A program made the position numbers and the translations under genes. Source: Bacteroidales bacterium UBA1077 (lineage in GTDB: Bacteria; Bacteroidota; Bacteroidia; Bacteroidales; UBA932). Taken from it: a stretch of 6,826 nt of DNA. The DNA lies in NCBI GenBank assembly GCA_002314195.1, contig DCCQ01000075.1, positions 1 through 6,826 of the forward strand, given 5' to 3'. Every line of letters starts with the position of its first letter. Within the stretch, counting starts at the first letter, position 1. The notes under the pieces were generated by a model. It was not told the DNA's origin, did not search any database, and saw only the letters and a program-made list of their open reading frames with translations. Of the stretch, positions 1-5,880 are shown piece by piece.

Positions 1-27
1 GGAGATTATGTACTCGTAGTTGTCCAT
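1..27 (-). CDS. Partial N-terminus of next V-ATPase operon gene, probably DUF2764 protein
   Basis: Only the first nine codons are visible (MDNYEYIIS), running off the left edge of the window. The ATG (25-27) shares one base with the TGA stop of the subunit E gene (TGATG), the arrangement expected for translationally coupled operon genes. In Bacteroidetes V-type ATPase operons the gene after subunit E is usually a DUF2764 protein, followed by the A and B subunits. A start rich in Tyr and Ile fits what I remember of DUF2764 N-termini. The identification rests on context and a very short peptide, so it is an inference; the existence of a start codon here is better supported than the family name. 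Confidence 0.5.
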
Positions 28-635
28 CACTCGCCGAAGAGTATCCTGCGTGTGGCAGGTCTGAGATAGTCGCCGATCAGAGACTTGAACGTCTCGTCGG
101 TCAGGCTGATGAAGTAGGAGCCGTCCTTAGGTCCGATGGTGAACCCGCCGGCGACCTTCTTGGAAAACTCCGCTGTGACCCCGCCTTTGAGGATGCCCGC
201 CAACTCACCGCTGACAAAAGGCTCAAGCTCTTTTTTAAGGCTTTCAGGGAGCACCACATTGAGGTCCACTGCCTCTTCGGCATTGAACTTCTCGGCCACC
301 GCCTTGATCACTTCCTTGACAAAGTCGGCTGATGAGAGCGCCGATGCGACCTGCTTGTCTGTCATCTTTCCGACCATCAGGTTCTCGATGTCCTTCCTGG
401 TGGCCTGGAGGCTCTGTACAGCGGCCATCTTCACGTCGCCCTCGACCTTGGTTTTGTAGTCTTCGGCGTCTTTCTGAGCCTTCTTGAGAATGGATTCGGC
501 CTGTTTTTTGGCGTCCTCAATGATTTCGGATGCCTTCTCGTTGGCCTTGGCGAGGATGGCCTCACCCTCTTCCTTACCTTTTGACAGACCCTCCTTGTAG
601 AGCTTGTCGGTCAGTTCCTGTAGCTTGTTTTCCAT
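27..635 (-). CDS. atpE: V-type ATP synthase/ATPase subunit E
   Basis: This 202-residue protein is the peripheral-stalk subunit E of a V/A-type rotary ATPase. Subunit E holds the A3B3 head against the membrane sector and resists rotor torque at the cytoplasmic face. Residues about 1-90 form a long, charged, Ala/Lys/Glu-rich helix with a coiled-coil look (repeats such as EAILAKANEKASEIIEDAKK), as in the E/G stalk. Residues about 100-202 are the globular C-terminal domain, with the typical GGFTIGPKDGSYFISLTDE segment (163-181) and a final DYLRPATRRILF (189-200). The length is normal for prokaryotic subunit E (about 190-210). It is the first gene of its transcription unit, with a promoter about 30-60 nt upstream, and overlaps the next gene by one base. 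The symbol follows V/A-type usage (also ntpE) and is not the F-type c subunit. Function is confident; coupling ion (H+ or Na+) is not visible. Confidence 0.93.
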   Translation of the reverse strand: MENKLQELTDKLYKEGLSKGKEEGEAILAKANEKASEIIEDAKKQAESILKKAQKDAEDYKTKVEGDVKMAAVQSLQATRKDIENLMVGKMTDKQVASALSSADFVKEVIKAVAEKFNAEEAVDLNVVLPESLKKELEPFVSGELAGILKGGVTAEFSKKVAGGFTIGPKDGSYFISLTDETFKSLIGDYLRPATRRILFGE

Positions 636-665
636 TTATATTATGTGTTGATTTTCCAAATCATA

Positions 666-696
666 CAAAGATAGTCAAAAGTGCTCTCATGCCAAA
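666..696 (-). promoter_or_regulatory. Bacteroidetes-type promoter for the V-ATPase operon
   Basis: On the minus strand a -33-like TTTG (693-696) lies 19 nt from a -7 element TATCTTTG (666-673). This matches the Bacteroides consensus TTTG...TAnnTTTG with its usual 19-21 nt spacing. Transcription would begin at roughly 657-662, leaving a leader of some 25 nt before the subunit E ATG at 635. The location between the mmdB terminator and atpE supports a separate ATPase transcription unit. Confidence 0.7.
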
Positions 697-740
697 GTAA
701 TTTGATTAAACTTTTGAGGTTGTTTGCTGTATGAACAAAT

Positions 741-766
741 AAAGTTGAAGCGGATGCCTCAACTTT
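741..766 (-). terminator. Intrinsic terminator of the mmd operon, possibly bidirectional
   Basis: An 8-bp perfect stem, AAAGTTGA (741-748) with TCAACTTT (759-766), can extend inward past one mismatch by a GC/GC pair around a GGAT loop. Read on the minus strand, the hairpin lies about 75 nt after the mmdB stop and is followed by a T-rich run (TTTATTTGTT). On the plus strand it is followed by six T residues, so it could work both ways. It separates the decarboxylase operon from the ATPase operon. Confidence 0.65.
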
Positions 767-840
767 TTTGCTTAATATGTAGGAAACATATACTTTACGA
801 GCGTTTCCCTGAAGTGAAGACGTTGTCTATGCAATTCTTA

Positions 841-1983
841 TTATCCGAGGAAGCCGAGCAGGATTCCAGCAGCGACCGCAGAGCCGATGACTCCTGCCAC
901 ATTCGGTCCCATGGCGTGCATCAGAAGGTGGTTGTTCGGGTCGAACTCCCTGCCTACGATTTCGGAGACACGCGCGCTGTCTGGCACGGCGGACACTCCT
1001 GCGTTGCCGATCAGTGGATTGATCTTCCGGTCGCCCTTGAGGAACAGGTTCCAGATCTTCACGAACAGAACTCCGCAGGTCGTGGCGATCACGAATGACA
1101 GCAGACCAAGGATGAATATCTTGACTGAGTTCCCGCTGAGGAATTTGTCGGCCTGGGTGGAGGCTCCGACGGTGAGACCGATGAGTGTCGTGACGACATC
1201 GATCAGCGGACCGCGCGCGGTTTCTGCCAGACGCCTTGTCACTCCGCTTTCTTTCAGAAGGTTACCGAAGAACAGCATTCCTAAAAGAGGAAGTCCTGAA
1301 GGCACGATGAATGCCGTGAGAAGGAATCCGACGATAGGGAAGATGATCTTCTCCTTCTGGCTGACCTGTCTTGCCGCCGGCATTCTGATCAGTCGCTCTT
1401 TCTTGGTCGTCAGCGCCAGCATGATAGGCCTCTGGATGACCGGTACAAGTGCCATGTAGGAATATGCGCTCACGGCGATCGCTCCCATCAGATCCGGGGC
1501 GAGCTGTGAGGAGAGGAATATGGCTGTAGGGCCGTCTGCTCCTCCGATGATGCCAATGGCTCCGGCTTGGTTCGGGTCGAATCCAAGAGCAAGGGCGAGA
1601 AGGTAGGCTCCGAATATTCCCATCTGGGCTGCGGCTCCGATCAGAAGCAGCCTCGGCTGGGAGATCAGGGCGGAGAAATCAGTCATCGCACCGATTCCAA
1701 GGAATATCAAAGGTGGATACCAGCCCTGCTTGACTCCTTGGTAAAGAATATTCAGCACGGAGCCGTCCTCATAGACTCCGATGTTCAGTCCCGGAAACAT
1801 CGGGATGTTGCCGATGATCATTCCGAATCCGATCGGAACGAGCAGGAGCGGCTCCCATTCCTTCTTGATGGCCAGCGTGATGAACACAATGCCGATCAGA
1901 ATCATCACGAGATTCTGCCAAGTCGCGTTGGCGAATCCGGTGAAATACCAGAACTGTTTTAGGCTTTCGAATATGATGTCCAT
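841..1983 (-). CDS. mmdB: Na+-translocating decarboxylase beta subunit (methylmalonyl-CoA decarboxylase)
   Basis: This 380-residue integral membrane protein belongs to the OadB/MmdB/GcdB family. It decarboxylates carboxybiotin presented by the carrier protein and couples this to Na+ export across the inner membrane. Many hydrophobic segments run through the protein (for example about 23-40, 43-60, 112-134, 165-184, 213-232, 288-310 and 358-379). The family signature GGADGPTAIF is at 147-156; its Asp150 corresponds to the aspartate shown to be essential in Klebsiella OadB (Asp203 there). The second conserved half is also present: GNLLKESGV (240-248), GNAGVSAVPDSARV (326-339) and MGPNVAGVIGSAVAAG (358-373). 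Length is typical of the short beta subunits (about 375-430). The start lies 4 nt after the mmdC stop. The family is certain. The substrate (methylmalonyl-CoA rather than oxaloacetate or glutaconyl-CoA) is inferred from the partner MmdA, because the beta subunit itself handles only carboxybiotin. Confidence 0.94.
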   Translation of the reverse strand: MDIIFESLKQFWYFTGFANATWQNLVMILIGIVFITLAIKKEWEPLLLVPIGFGMIIGNIPMFPGLNIGVYEDGSVLNILYQGVKQGWYPPLIFLGIGAMTDFSALISQPRLLLIGAAAQMGIFGAYLLALALGFDPNQAGAIGIIGGADGPTAIFLSSQLAPDLMGAIAVSAYSYMALVPVIQRPIMLALTTKKERLIRMPAARQVSQKEKIIFPIVGFLLTAFIVPSGLPLLGMLFFGNLLKESGVTRRLAETARGPLIDVVTTLIGLTVGASTQADKFLSGNSVKIFILGLLSFVIATTCGVLFVKIWNLFLKGDRKINPLIGNAGVSAVPDSARVSEIVGREFDPNNHLLMHAMGPNVAGVIGSAVAAGILLGFLG

Positions 1984-1987
1984 CCTT

Positions 1988-2431
1988 CTATGCTATCTTG
2001 ACGATTTCGGCACCTTCGAGGACTGAGTCTCCCTTGTTCACGAGGATGGCGGTGACGGTTCCGTCAGCCGGAGCCTGGATCTCGTTCTCCATCTTCATAG
2101 CCTCAAGGACGGCCACTTTCTGACCGGCCTTCACTGCCTGGCCTTCTTTGACGGAAACCTCGATGATCACGCCTGGGAGAGGGGATGTCACCGGTTTGCC
2201 CGCTCCTGAAGGGGCTGCCGGTTTTGGTGCCGGGGCAGCGGGTGCTGAGCTTGTCGAAGCGGCCGCTGTCGTTGCAGGTGCCTGGACTGGTTTCTGGACA
2301 GGAGCCGGAGCGTTTTCCATCTCTACTTGATATGTCGCTCCGTTCACCGTCACATCCGCGATGTTCCCTTCCACTGAATTGATCTCAACGTTATACTCGT
2401 TGCCGTTGATTTTGAATTTGTACGTTTTCAT
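1988..2431 (-). CDS. mmdC: Biotin carboxyl carrier protein of the Na+-pump decarboxylase
   Basis: This 147-residue protein is the biotin carrier (gamma subunit in Veillonella and Propionigenium naming) that shuttles the carboxyl group from the MmdA active site to MmdB. There are three parts: an N-terminal beta-rich segment (1-40, MKTYKFKINGNEYNVEI), as in many Bacteroidetes and clostridial carriers; a flexible Ala/Pro-rich linker (about 41-79); and a C-terminal biotinyl/lipoyl domain (80-147). The biotinylation motif EAMKMEN is at 110-116, so Lys113 is the expected biotin site, about 35 residues from the C-terminus as usual. The conserved SPLPGVI (83-89) and PADGTV (121-126) turns flank it. 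Its spacing is 17 nt from the upstream gene and 4 nt from mmdB, so it sits inside the operon. The codons for Ser-Thr-Ser-Ser in the linker coincide with a short repeat-like sequence described separately. The symbol could also be written oadA-C-terminal-like or gcdC in other systems. Confidence 0.93.
   Translation of the reverse strand: MKTYKFKINGNEYNVEINSVEGNIADVTVNGATYQVEMENAPAPVQKPVQAPATTAAASTSSAPAAPAPKPAAPSGAGKPVTSPLPGVIIEVSVKEGQAVKAGQKVAVLEAMKMENEIQAPADGTVTAILVNKGDSVLEGAEIVKIA
2245..2259. repeat. Short dispersed-repeat-like 15-mer inside the mmdC linker
   Basis: The minus strand reads CTTCGACAAGCTCAG. It contains a small hairpin (GCTT-GTCG-AAGC on the plus strand). From memory, this sequence and close variants recur as a dispersed short repeat in various bacterial genomes. 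It falls in frame in the Ala/Pro linker of MmdC, encoding Ser-Thr-Ser-Ser around residues 60-62, and so interrupts the GCx/CCx codon run. Only one copy is seen in this window, so calling it a repeat is an inference. Confidence 0.35.
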
Positions 2432-2448
2432 GTTATTATATTCTTTTA

Positions 2449-3372
2449 TTATCTTGGTGATTGTCTGAAATTCTGCGTCTTGTCGTTCCAGTTGCTTGAC
2501 TGGGACGGACGGATTGTGATGACGAAGCTTTCCTCGTCGTGGATTCCTCCACCGAGATAGTCGTCAAGCGCCATCGCGATGGCCGCATAGACCTCTCCTC
2601 CGAATTCCTGCGAGAGCGCCATCGAAATCGCGGCGGCAACCTCCGGAGTCATATTCCCGCTTTTCGCTGGTTTTGCGGTCTTTGCCGGTTTTGGAGCCGC
2701 CGCTTTTTTGTTGGCGTTGCCGATCCAGCCGAAGATGAACGCAAGGATTGTGAGCGCGATGAACACGGTTGAGACTGAAATCAGGGTGAGAACCCATCCG
2801 TGCGGGTCCTTCTCCTTCATTATCTGGCTGTTGGTCTTTGCGTCCACATCCCCGTTGTAGGATCCGGGAGTCGGTTTGTCAGTGATCTTTGTCTCGAAAT
2901 CCATCATCTTCACTCCGACAGGAACCTTTACAACCGAACAGTCAGCCGGAAGGTCAGCGGGGATGTCGATGGTGTCGATGATGGTGCGTCCGTCATTGCT
3001 GACGAGGTAGATTGTGGAACCGTTGCGCAGGGTGAAATTCGTGTAATATGTTCCCTGAGAGGCGTTTCCGCTTGCGTAGAAGACAACGCTCTGTCGTGGC
3101 TTCAAAGTTGTCGAAACGTCTGAAGCGGGAATATGATACTTCCGCAGGTTGTCCTTGTCGTCGGACAGGTAGCAGCCGGCGAACTTCACGCTTCCGTAGG
3201 AATTGTTGAAGATCTCGATCCAGCCTGTCCGCTGTCCGTAGCCGTCCGTAAGCCCGTTCGTGTTCTCCACGAGGACCTCTCCGATTCTAAGATCCGCCAG
3301 GTTCTGGGCACTGAGATCCAGTCCGGAGAGCAGAAGGACGACCGATAAAAGTAATTGTCCTAATCTCTTCAT
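2449..3372 (-). CDS. OadG-family decarboxylase subunit with lamin-tail domain
   Basis: This 307-residue subunit belongs to the membrane Na+-pump decarboxylase and is the counterpart of OadG or Veillonella MmdD (delta). Residues 1-23 form a signal peptide ending SAQ. Residues about 24-170 form a secreted beta-rich domain resembling the lamin-tail domain (IGEVLVENTNG at 30-40, TGWIEIFNNS at 49-58, YLSDD at 68-72, a late PTPGSYN at 167-173). A transmembrane helix at about 193-216 follows, then a Lys/Ala/Pro linker (222-239) and a cytoplasmic tail with the OadG-like pattern AAIxMAL...HDEESFVITI (to 287) and a terminal WNDKTQNFRQSPR. OadG proteins normally have about 80-120 residues; the lamin-tail part accounts for the excess. 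A GTG at 3376-3378 is a possible start, but the ATG at 3370-3372, 5 nt after the mmdA stop, is preferred because it directly begins the signal peptide (MKRLGQLLLS). The role in complex assembly is known for OadG; the job of the periplasmic domain is unknown. Confidence 0.85.
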   Translation of the reverse strand: MKRLGQLLLSVVLLLSGLDLSAQNLADLRIGEVLVENTNGLTDGYGQRTGWIEIFNNSYGSVKFAGCYLSDDKDNLRKYHIPASDVSTTLKPRQSVVFYASGNASQGTYYTNFTLRNGSTIYLVSNDGRTIIDTIDIPADLPADCSVVKVPVGVKMMDFETKITDKPTPGSYNGDVDAKTNSQIMKEKDPHGWVLTLISVSTVFIALTILAFIFGWIGNANKKAAAPKPAKTAKPAKSGNMTPEVAAAISMALSQEFGGEVYAAIAMALDDYLGGGIHDEESFVITIRPSQSSNWNDKTQNFRQSPR

Positions 3373-3377
3373 AATCA

Positions 3378-4940
3378 CTACAGAGGAAGATTATCGTGTT
3401 TCTTCGCAGGCATCTGCTGCTTCTTTCCGGCCAGTTGTTCGAGGGCTCTGATAATGCGGAAACGTGTGTTGCGAGGCTCGATCACATCGTCGATGTAGCC
3501 TTTCTCCGCGGCCTGATAAGGATTGTTGAAGAGTTCTTCGTACTCCTCTTTCTTTGCGGCTCGGATTTTCTGCTGTTCAGCTGGATCCTCGACAGCCTTG
3601 ATGTCTTTGGCGTAGAGCACATTGACGGCTCCGTCGGCTCCCATCACCGCAATCTGTGCGGAAGGCCAGGCATAGACTAGGTCGGCGCGCAGATGCTTGC
3701 TGCTCATTACGATGTAGGATCCACCGTAGCTCTTGCGGAGCTCAACCGTGACCTTAGGGACTGTGGCCTCACCGTAGGCGTAAAGCAGTTTGGCTCCGTT
3801 GGTGATCACTGCCCCGTACTCCTGCTGGGTTCCCGGAAGGAATCCCGGCACATCAACCAGCGAGACGATCGGGATGTTGAACGCGTCGCAGAAGCGCACG
3901 AAACGGGCACCCTTGCGTGAGGCGTTGATGTCCAGCACCCCGGCGAGCATCCTAGGCTGGTTGGCCACGATGCCTACACTGCGGCCGTTCATGTGTGCGA
4001 ATCCCACGATGATGTTCTTGGCGAAATCCTTGTGGATCTCGAAGAACTTCCCGTCATCCACGATGCTCGTGATGACCTTGTACATGTCGTAGGCTTGGTT
4101 CGGGTTGTCCGGAATGATTTCGTTGAGGAAGTCGTCAACCCTGCTGACAGGGTCGTTGGTTGGAACCCTTGGCGCCTCCTCCATGTTGTTCTGAGGAATG
4201 TAGCTGAGGAGTTCCTTAATTGTATTGATTCCTTCCTGCTCGTTCTCGGCTGCGAAATGTGCAACGCCGCTCTTTGAGGCGTGAACGCTTGCGCCACCGA
4301 GTTCCTCCTGTGAGACAACCTCACCAAGGACGCTCTTAACGACAGCCGGGCCGGTGAGGAACATGTAGGATGTGTTCTTGACCATAACGGTGAAGTCAGT
4401 CAGGGCAGGGGAGTAAACCGCTCCTCCGGCGCAAGGACCGAATATTCCTGAAATCTGCGGAACGACTCCGGATGCGAGGATATTCCTTTCGAATATCTCC
4501 CCGTAGCCCGCAAGCGCATCGACTCCTTCCTGGATTCTCGCTCCGCCAGAGTCGTTGAGGCAGATGAACGGAGCACCGTTGCGGGTCGCCAGATCCATCG
4601 CCTTGCAGATCTTCTCCGCCATTGTCTTTGAGAGCGATCCACCGGAGACGGTGAAATCCTGGGCGGCCACATAGACCAGACGGCCATCTATCGTTCCCTG
4701 TCCGGTGACAACTCCGTCTCCGTCAAAGTGCTGTTTCTCCATTCCGAAGTTAGTGCAGCGGTGACGGACAAACATATCGAATTCCTCGAAGCTTCCTTCG
4801 TCAAGCAGCAGTGCGAGACGTTCTCTCGCTGTCAACTTGCCCTTCTCGTGCTGGGCGTCGATCCTTTTCTGGCCTCCGCCCATCCTGGCAGCGGCTCTGC
4901 GCTCAACCAGTTTCTTGATGTTATCCTGCTGGATGCTCAT
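3378..4940 (-). CDS. mmdA: Methylmalonyl-CoA decarboxylase, carboxyltransferase (alpha) subunit
   Basis: This 520-residue cytoplasmic protein transfers the carboxyl group from (S)-methylmalonyl-CoA to biotin on MmdC, giving propionyl-CoA. It has the two crotonase-like carboxyltransferase halves of the PccB/MmdA family. The N half contains SGGARIQEG (131-139) and GPCAGGAVYSPA (168-179), which form CoA- and oxyanion-binding loops. The C half contains DVPGFLPGTQQEYGA (363-377), the biotin-side oxyanion loop, RKSYGGSYIVM (402-412) and WPSAQIAVMGADGAVN (425-440). The C-terminus (KKHDNLPL) resembles the KKHGNIPL ending of the family, so the protein appears complete; family length is about 510-530. 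It leads a four-gene cluster with a promoter about 35-65 nt upstream. The same fold serves propionyl-CoA carboxylase, but the following OadG, carrier and OadB-type genes, and the lack of a biotin carboxylase, favour the Na+-exporting decarboxylase of the succinate-propionate pathway. Substrate assignment is inference from homology and context. Confidence 0.92.
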   Translation of the reverse strand: MSIQQDNIKKLVERRAAARMGGGQKRIDAQHEKGKLTARERLALLLDEGSFEEFDMFVRHRCTNFGMEKQHFDGDGVVTGQGTIDGRLVYVAAQDFTVSGGSLSKTMAEKICKAMDLATRNGAPFICLNDSGGARIQEGVDALAGYGEIFERNILASGVVPQISGIFGPCAGGAVYSPALTDFTVMVKNTSYMFLTGPAVVKSVLGEVVSQEELGGASVHASKSGVAHFAAENEQEGINTIKELLSYIPQNNMEEAPRVPTNDPVSRVDDFLNEIIPDNPNQAYDMYKVITSIVDDGKFFEIHKDFAKNIIVGFAHMNGRSVGIVANQPRMLAGVLDINASRKGARFVRFCDAFNIPIVSLVDVPGFLPGTQQEYGAVITNGAKLLYAYGEATVPKVTVELRKSYGGSYIVMSSKHLRADLVYAWPSAQIAVMGADGAVNVLYAKDIKAVEDPAEQQKIRAAKKEEYEELFNNPYQAAEKGYIDDVIEPRNTRFRIIRALEQLAGKKQQMPAKKHDNLPL

Positions 4941-4973
4941 ACTTTCTGTACTTTAATCAAATATTCAGAATCA

Positions 4974-5004
4974 CAAATTTATCAAGAATCCCCATTCATT
5001 CAAA
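4974..5004 (-). promoter_or_regulatory. Bacteroidetes-type promoter for the mmd operon
   Basis: On the minus strand a -33-like TTTG (5001-5004) and a perfect -7 element TAAATTTG (4974-4981) are 19 nt apart, fitting the Bacteroides sigma-factor consensus. Transcription should start near 4966-4970, giving a leader of about 25-30 nt before the mmdA ATG at 4940. No riboswitch-like structure fits in so short a leader. The promoter lies downstream of the yebC terminator, so the mmd operon is a separate unit. Confidence 0.7.
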
Positions 5005-5065
5005 ATTCCTGCCCGCAAAATCGTAAAATTCCGTCTCTTGTGGTAAAATGCTGGTTTATGGATAT

Positions 5066-5096
5066 AAAAAAAGTGCCCCTCGATGGAGGGACACTT
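5066..5096 (-). terminator. Strong intrinsic terminator of the TPR-yebC unit
   Basis: Read on the minus strand, a hairpin pairs AAGTG (ending at 5092) with CACTT (5075-5071) and GAGGG-type bases around a tetraloop: 5 bp, one mismatch, then 5 bp. Seven T residues follow directly (5072-5066). It begins about 19 nt after the yebC stop. This GC-containing stem with a poly-T tail is the clearest terminator in the window. Confidence 0.85.
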
Positions 5097-5115
5097 CTCT
5101 ATAAAGATGTAAACA

Positions 5116-5868
5116 TTACTCCGCCGATTTCAGCGTACTGTAGACGTTGGTGACATCGTCATCGTCCTCAAGGAGACCGGTGAGCTTGTCAAGTGTCTCG
5201 CGCTGCTCGGGAGTGACATCCTTGAGATCCACGTTAGGGATTCTCTCGAAACCTCCGGAGATGAGTTCGTAGCCGTTGTCCTCGATGTACTTCTGAATCG
5301 CTCCGTAAGACTCGTACGCGCCGTAAATCACGACATCCTTTGTGATCTCTCCGTCCTTGTCCTCCTGCTCCTCGATGAACACCTCAGGGTCGTCATCGCA
5401 GTCGCACAGGGCGAGCTGGAGCTCGTCGATGTCCATCCCTTCCTTATACTTGATACGGAACACGCACTTGTGGTCGAACATGAAACTTACGCTGCCGCTG
5501 GTGCCGAGAGAGCCGCCGCACTTTGTGAAGTAGCTTCTGACATTGGCCACGGTGCGGGTGTTGTTGTCGGTCGCAGTCTCAACGAGATAGGCGATTCCGT
5601 GAGGACCGTAACCCTCGAACACAACCTCCTTGAAGTCTCCCTGGTTCTTCTCCAGCGCTCTCTTGATGGCCTTCTCGACGTTGTCCTTAGGCATGTTCTC
5701 GCTCCTGGCCTCGGCCATAAGAGCCCTGAGCCTGGAGTTGCCGACCACGTCTGGTCCTCCTTGCTTCACTGCTATGGTGATTTCCTTGCCGATTTTGGTG
5801 AAGGTTTTGGCCATATGGCCCCACCTTTTCAGTTTTCTTTCCTTTCTGAATTCAAACGCTCTTCCCAT
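5116..5868 (-). CDS. yebC: YebC/PmpR (TACO1) family protein
   Basis: This 250-residue cytoplasmic protein of the YebC/TACO1 family was long annotated as a probable transcriptional regulator. Members are now also implicated in relieving ribosome stalling at proline-rich stretches. The three-domain family layout is visible: a basic N-terminal helical domain (MGRAFEFRKERKLKRWGHMAKTF region, about 1-75) with the signature ENMPKDNVEKAIKRA (57-71), then two alternating alpha/beta domains. Signature segments are VVFEGYGPHGIAYLVET (82-98), DNNTRTVANVRSYFTK (101-116), CGGSLGTSGSV (117-127), and near the end GFERIPNVDLKDVTPEQ (206-222). The MGRAFEFRK start in place of the usual MAGHSKW is characteristic of Bacteroidetes members. 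The acidic stretch at 155-174 and the LLEDDDDV loop are normal for the family. The ATG lies 12 nt after the TPR gene stop, so the two are probably cotranscribed. Family is certain; whether it acts mainly on transcription or translation here is open. Confidence 0.95.
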   Translation of the reverse strand: MGRAFEFRKERKLKRWGHMAKTFTKIGKEITIAVKQGGPDVVGNSRLRALMAEARSENMPKDNVEKAIKRALEKNQGDFKEVVFEGYGPHGIAYLVETATDNNTRTVANVRSYFTKCGGSLGTSGSVSFMFDHKCVFRIKYKEGMDIDELQLALCDCDDDPEVFIEEQEDKDGEITKDVVIYGAYESYGAIQKYIEDNGYELISGGFERIPNVDLKDVTPEQRETLDKLTGLLEDDDDVTNVYSTLKSAE

Positions 5869-5880
5869 ATTCTAACTAAC

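Noticed and set aside
782..808. Inverted repeat GGAAAC ... GTTTCC just after mmdB
   Set aside because: Only 6 bp with a 15-nt loop and no T-run next to it; the better hairpin at 741-766 explains termination.
724..1098. Plus-strand frame beginning in the atpE-mmdB intergenic region
   Set aside because: It starts within the terminator hairpin region and then runs antisense to the mmdB 3' end. It has no recognisable domain, and the intergenic part is explained by a terminator.
887..1459. Plus-strand open frame of 190 codons opposite mmdB
   Set aside because: The minus strand encodes the conserved MmdB signatures throughout this interval; the antisense translation resembles no family.
3373..3378. 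GTG start for the OadG-like gene at 3378 overlapping the mmdA stop
   Set aside because: Possible, but the ATG two codons later begins the signal peptide and is a stronger start. The difference is only two residues.
3378..4940. Propionyl-CoA or acetyl-CoA carboxylase beta subunit as the identity of mmdA
   Set aside because: The fold is shared, but there is no biotin carboxylase in the cluster, and the operon continues with OadG-like, carrier and OadB-type Na+-pump subunits.
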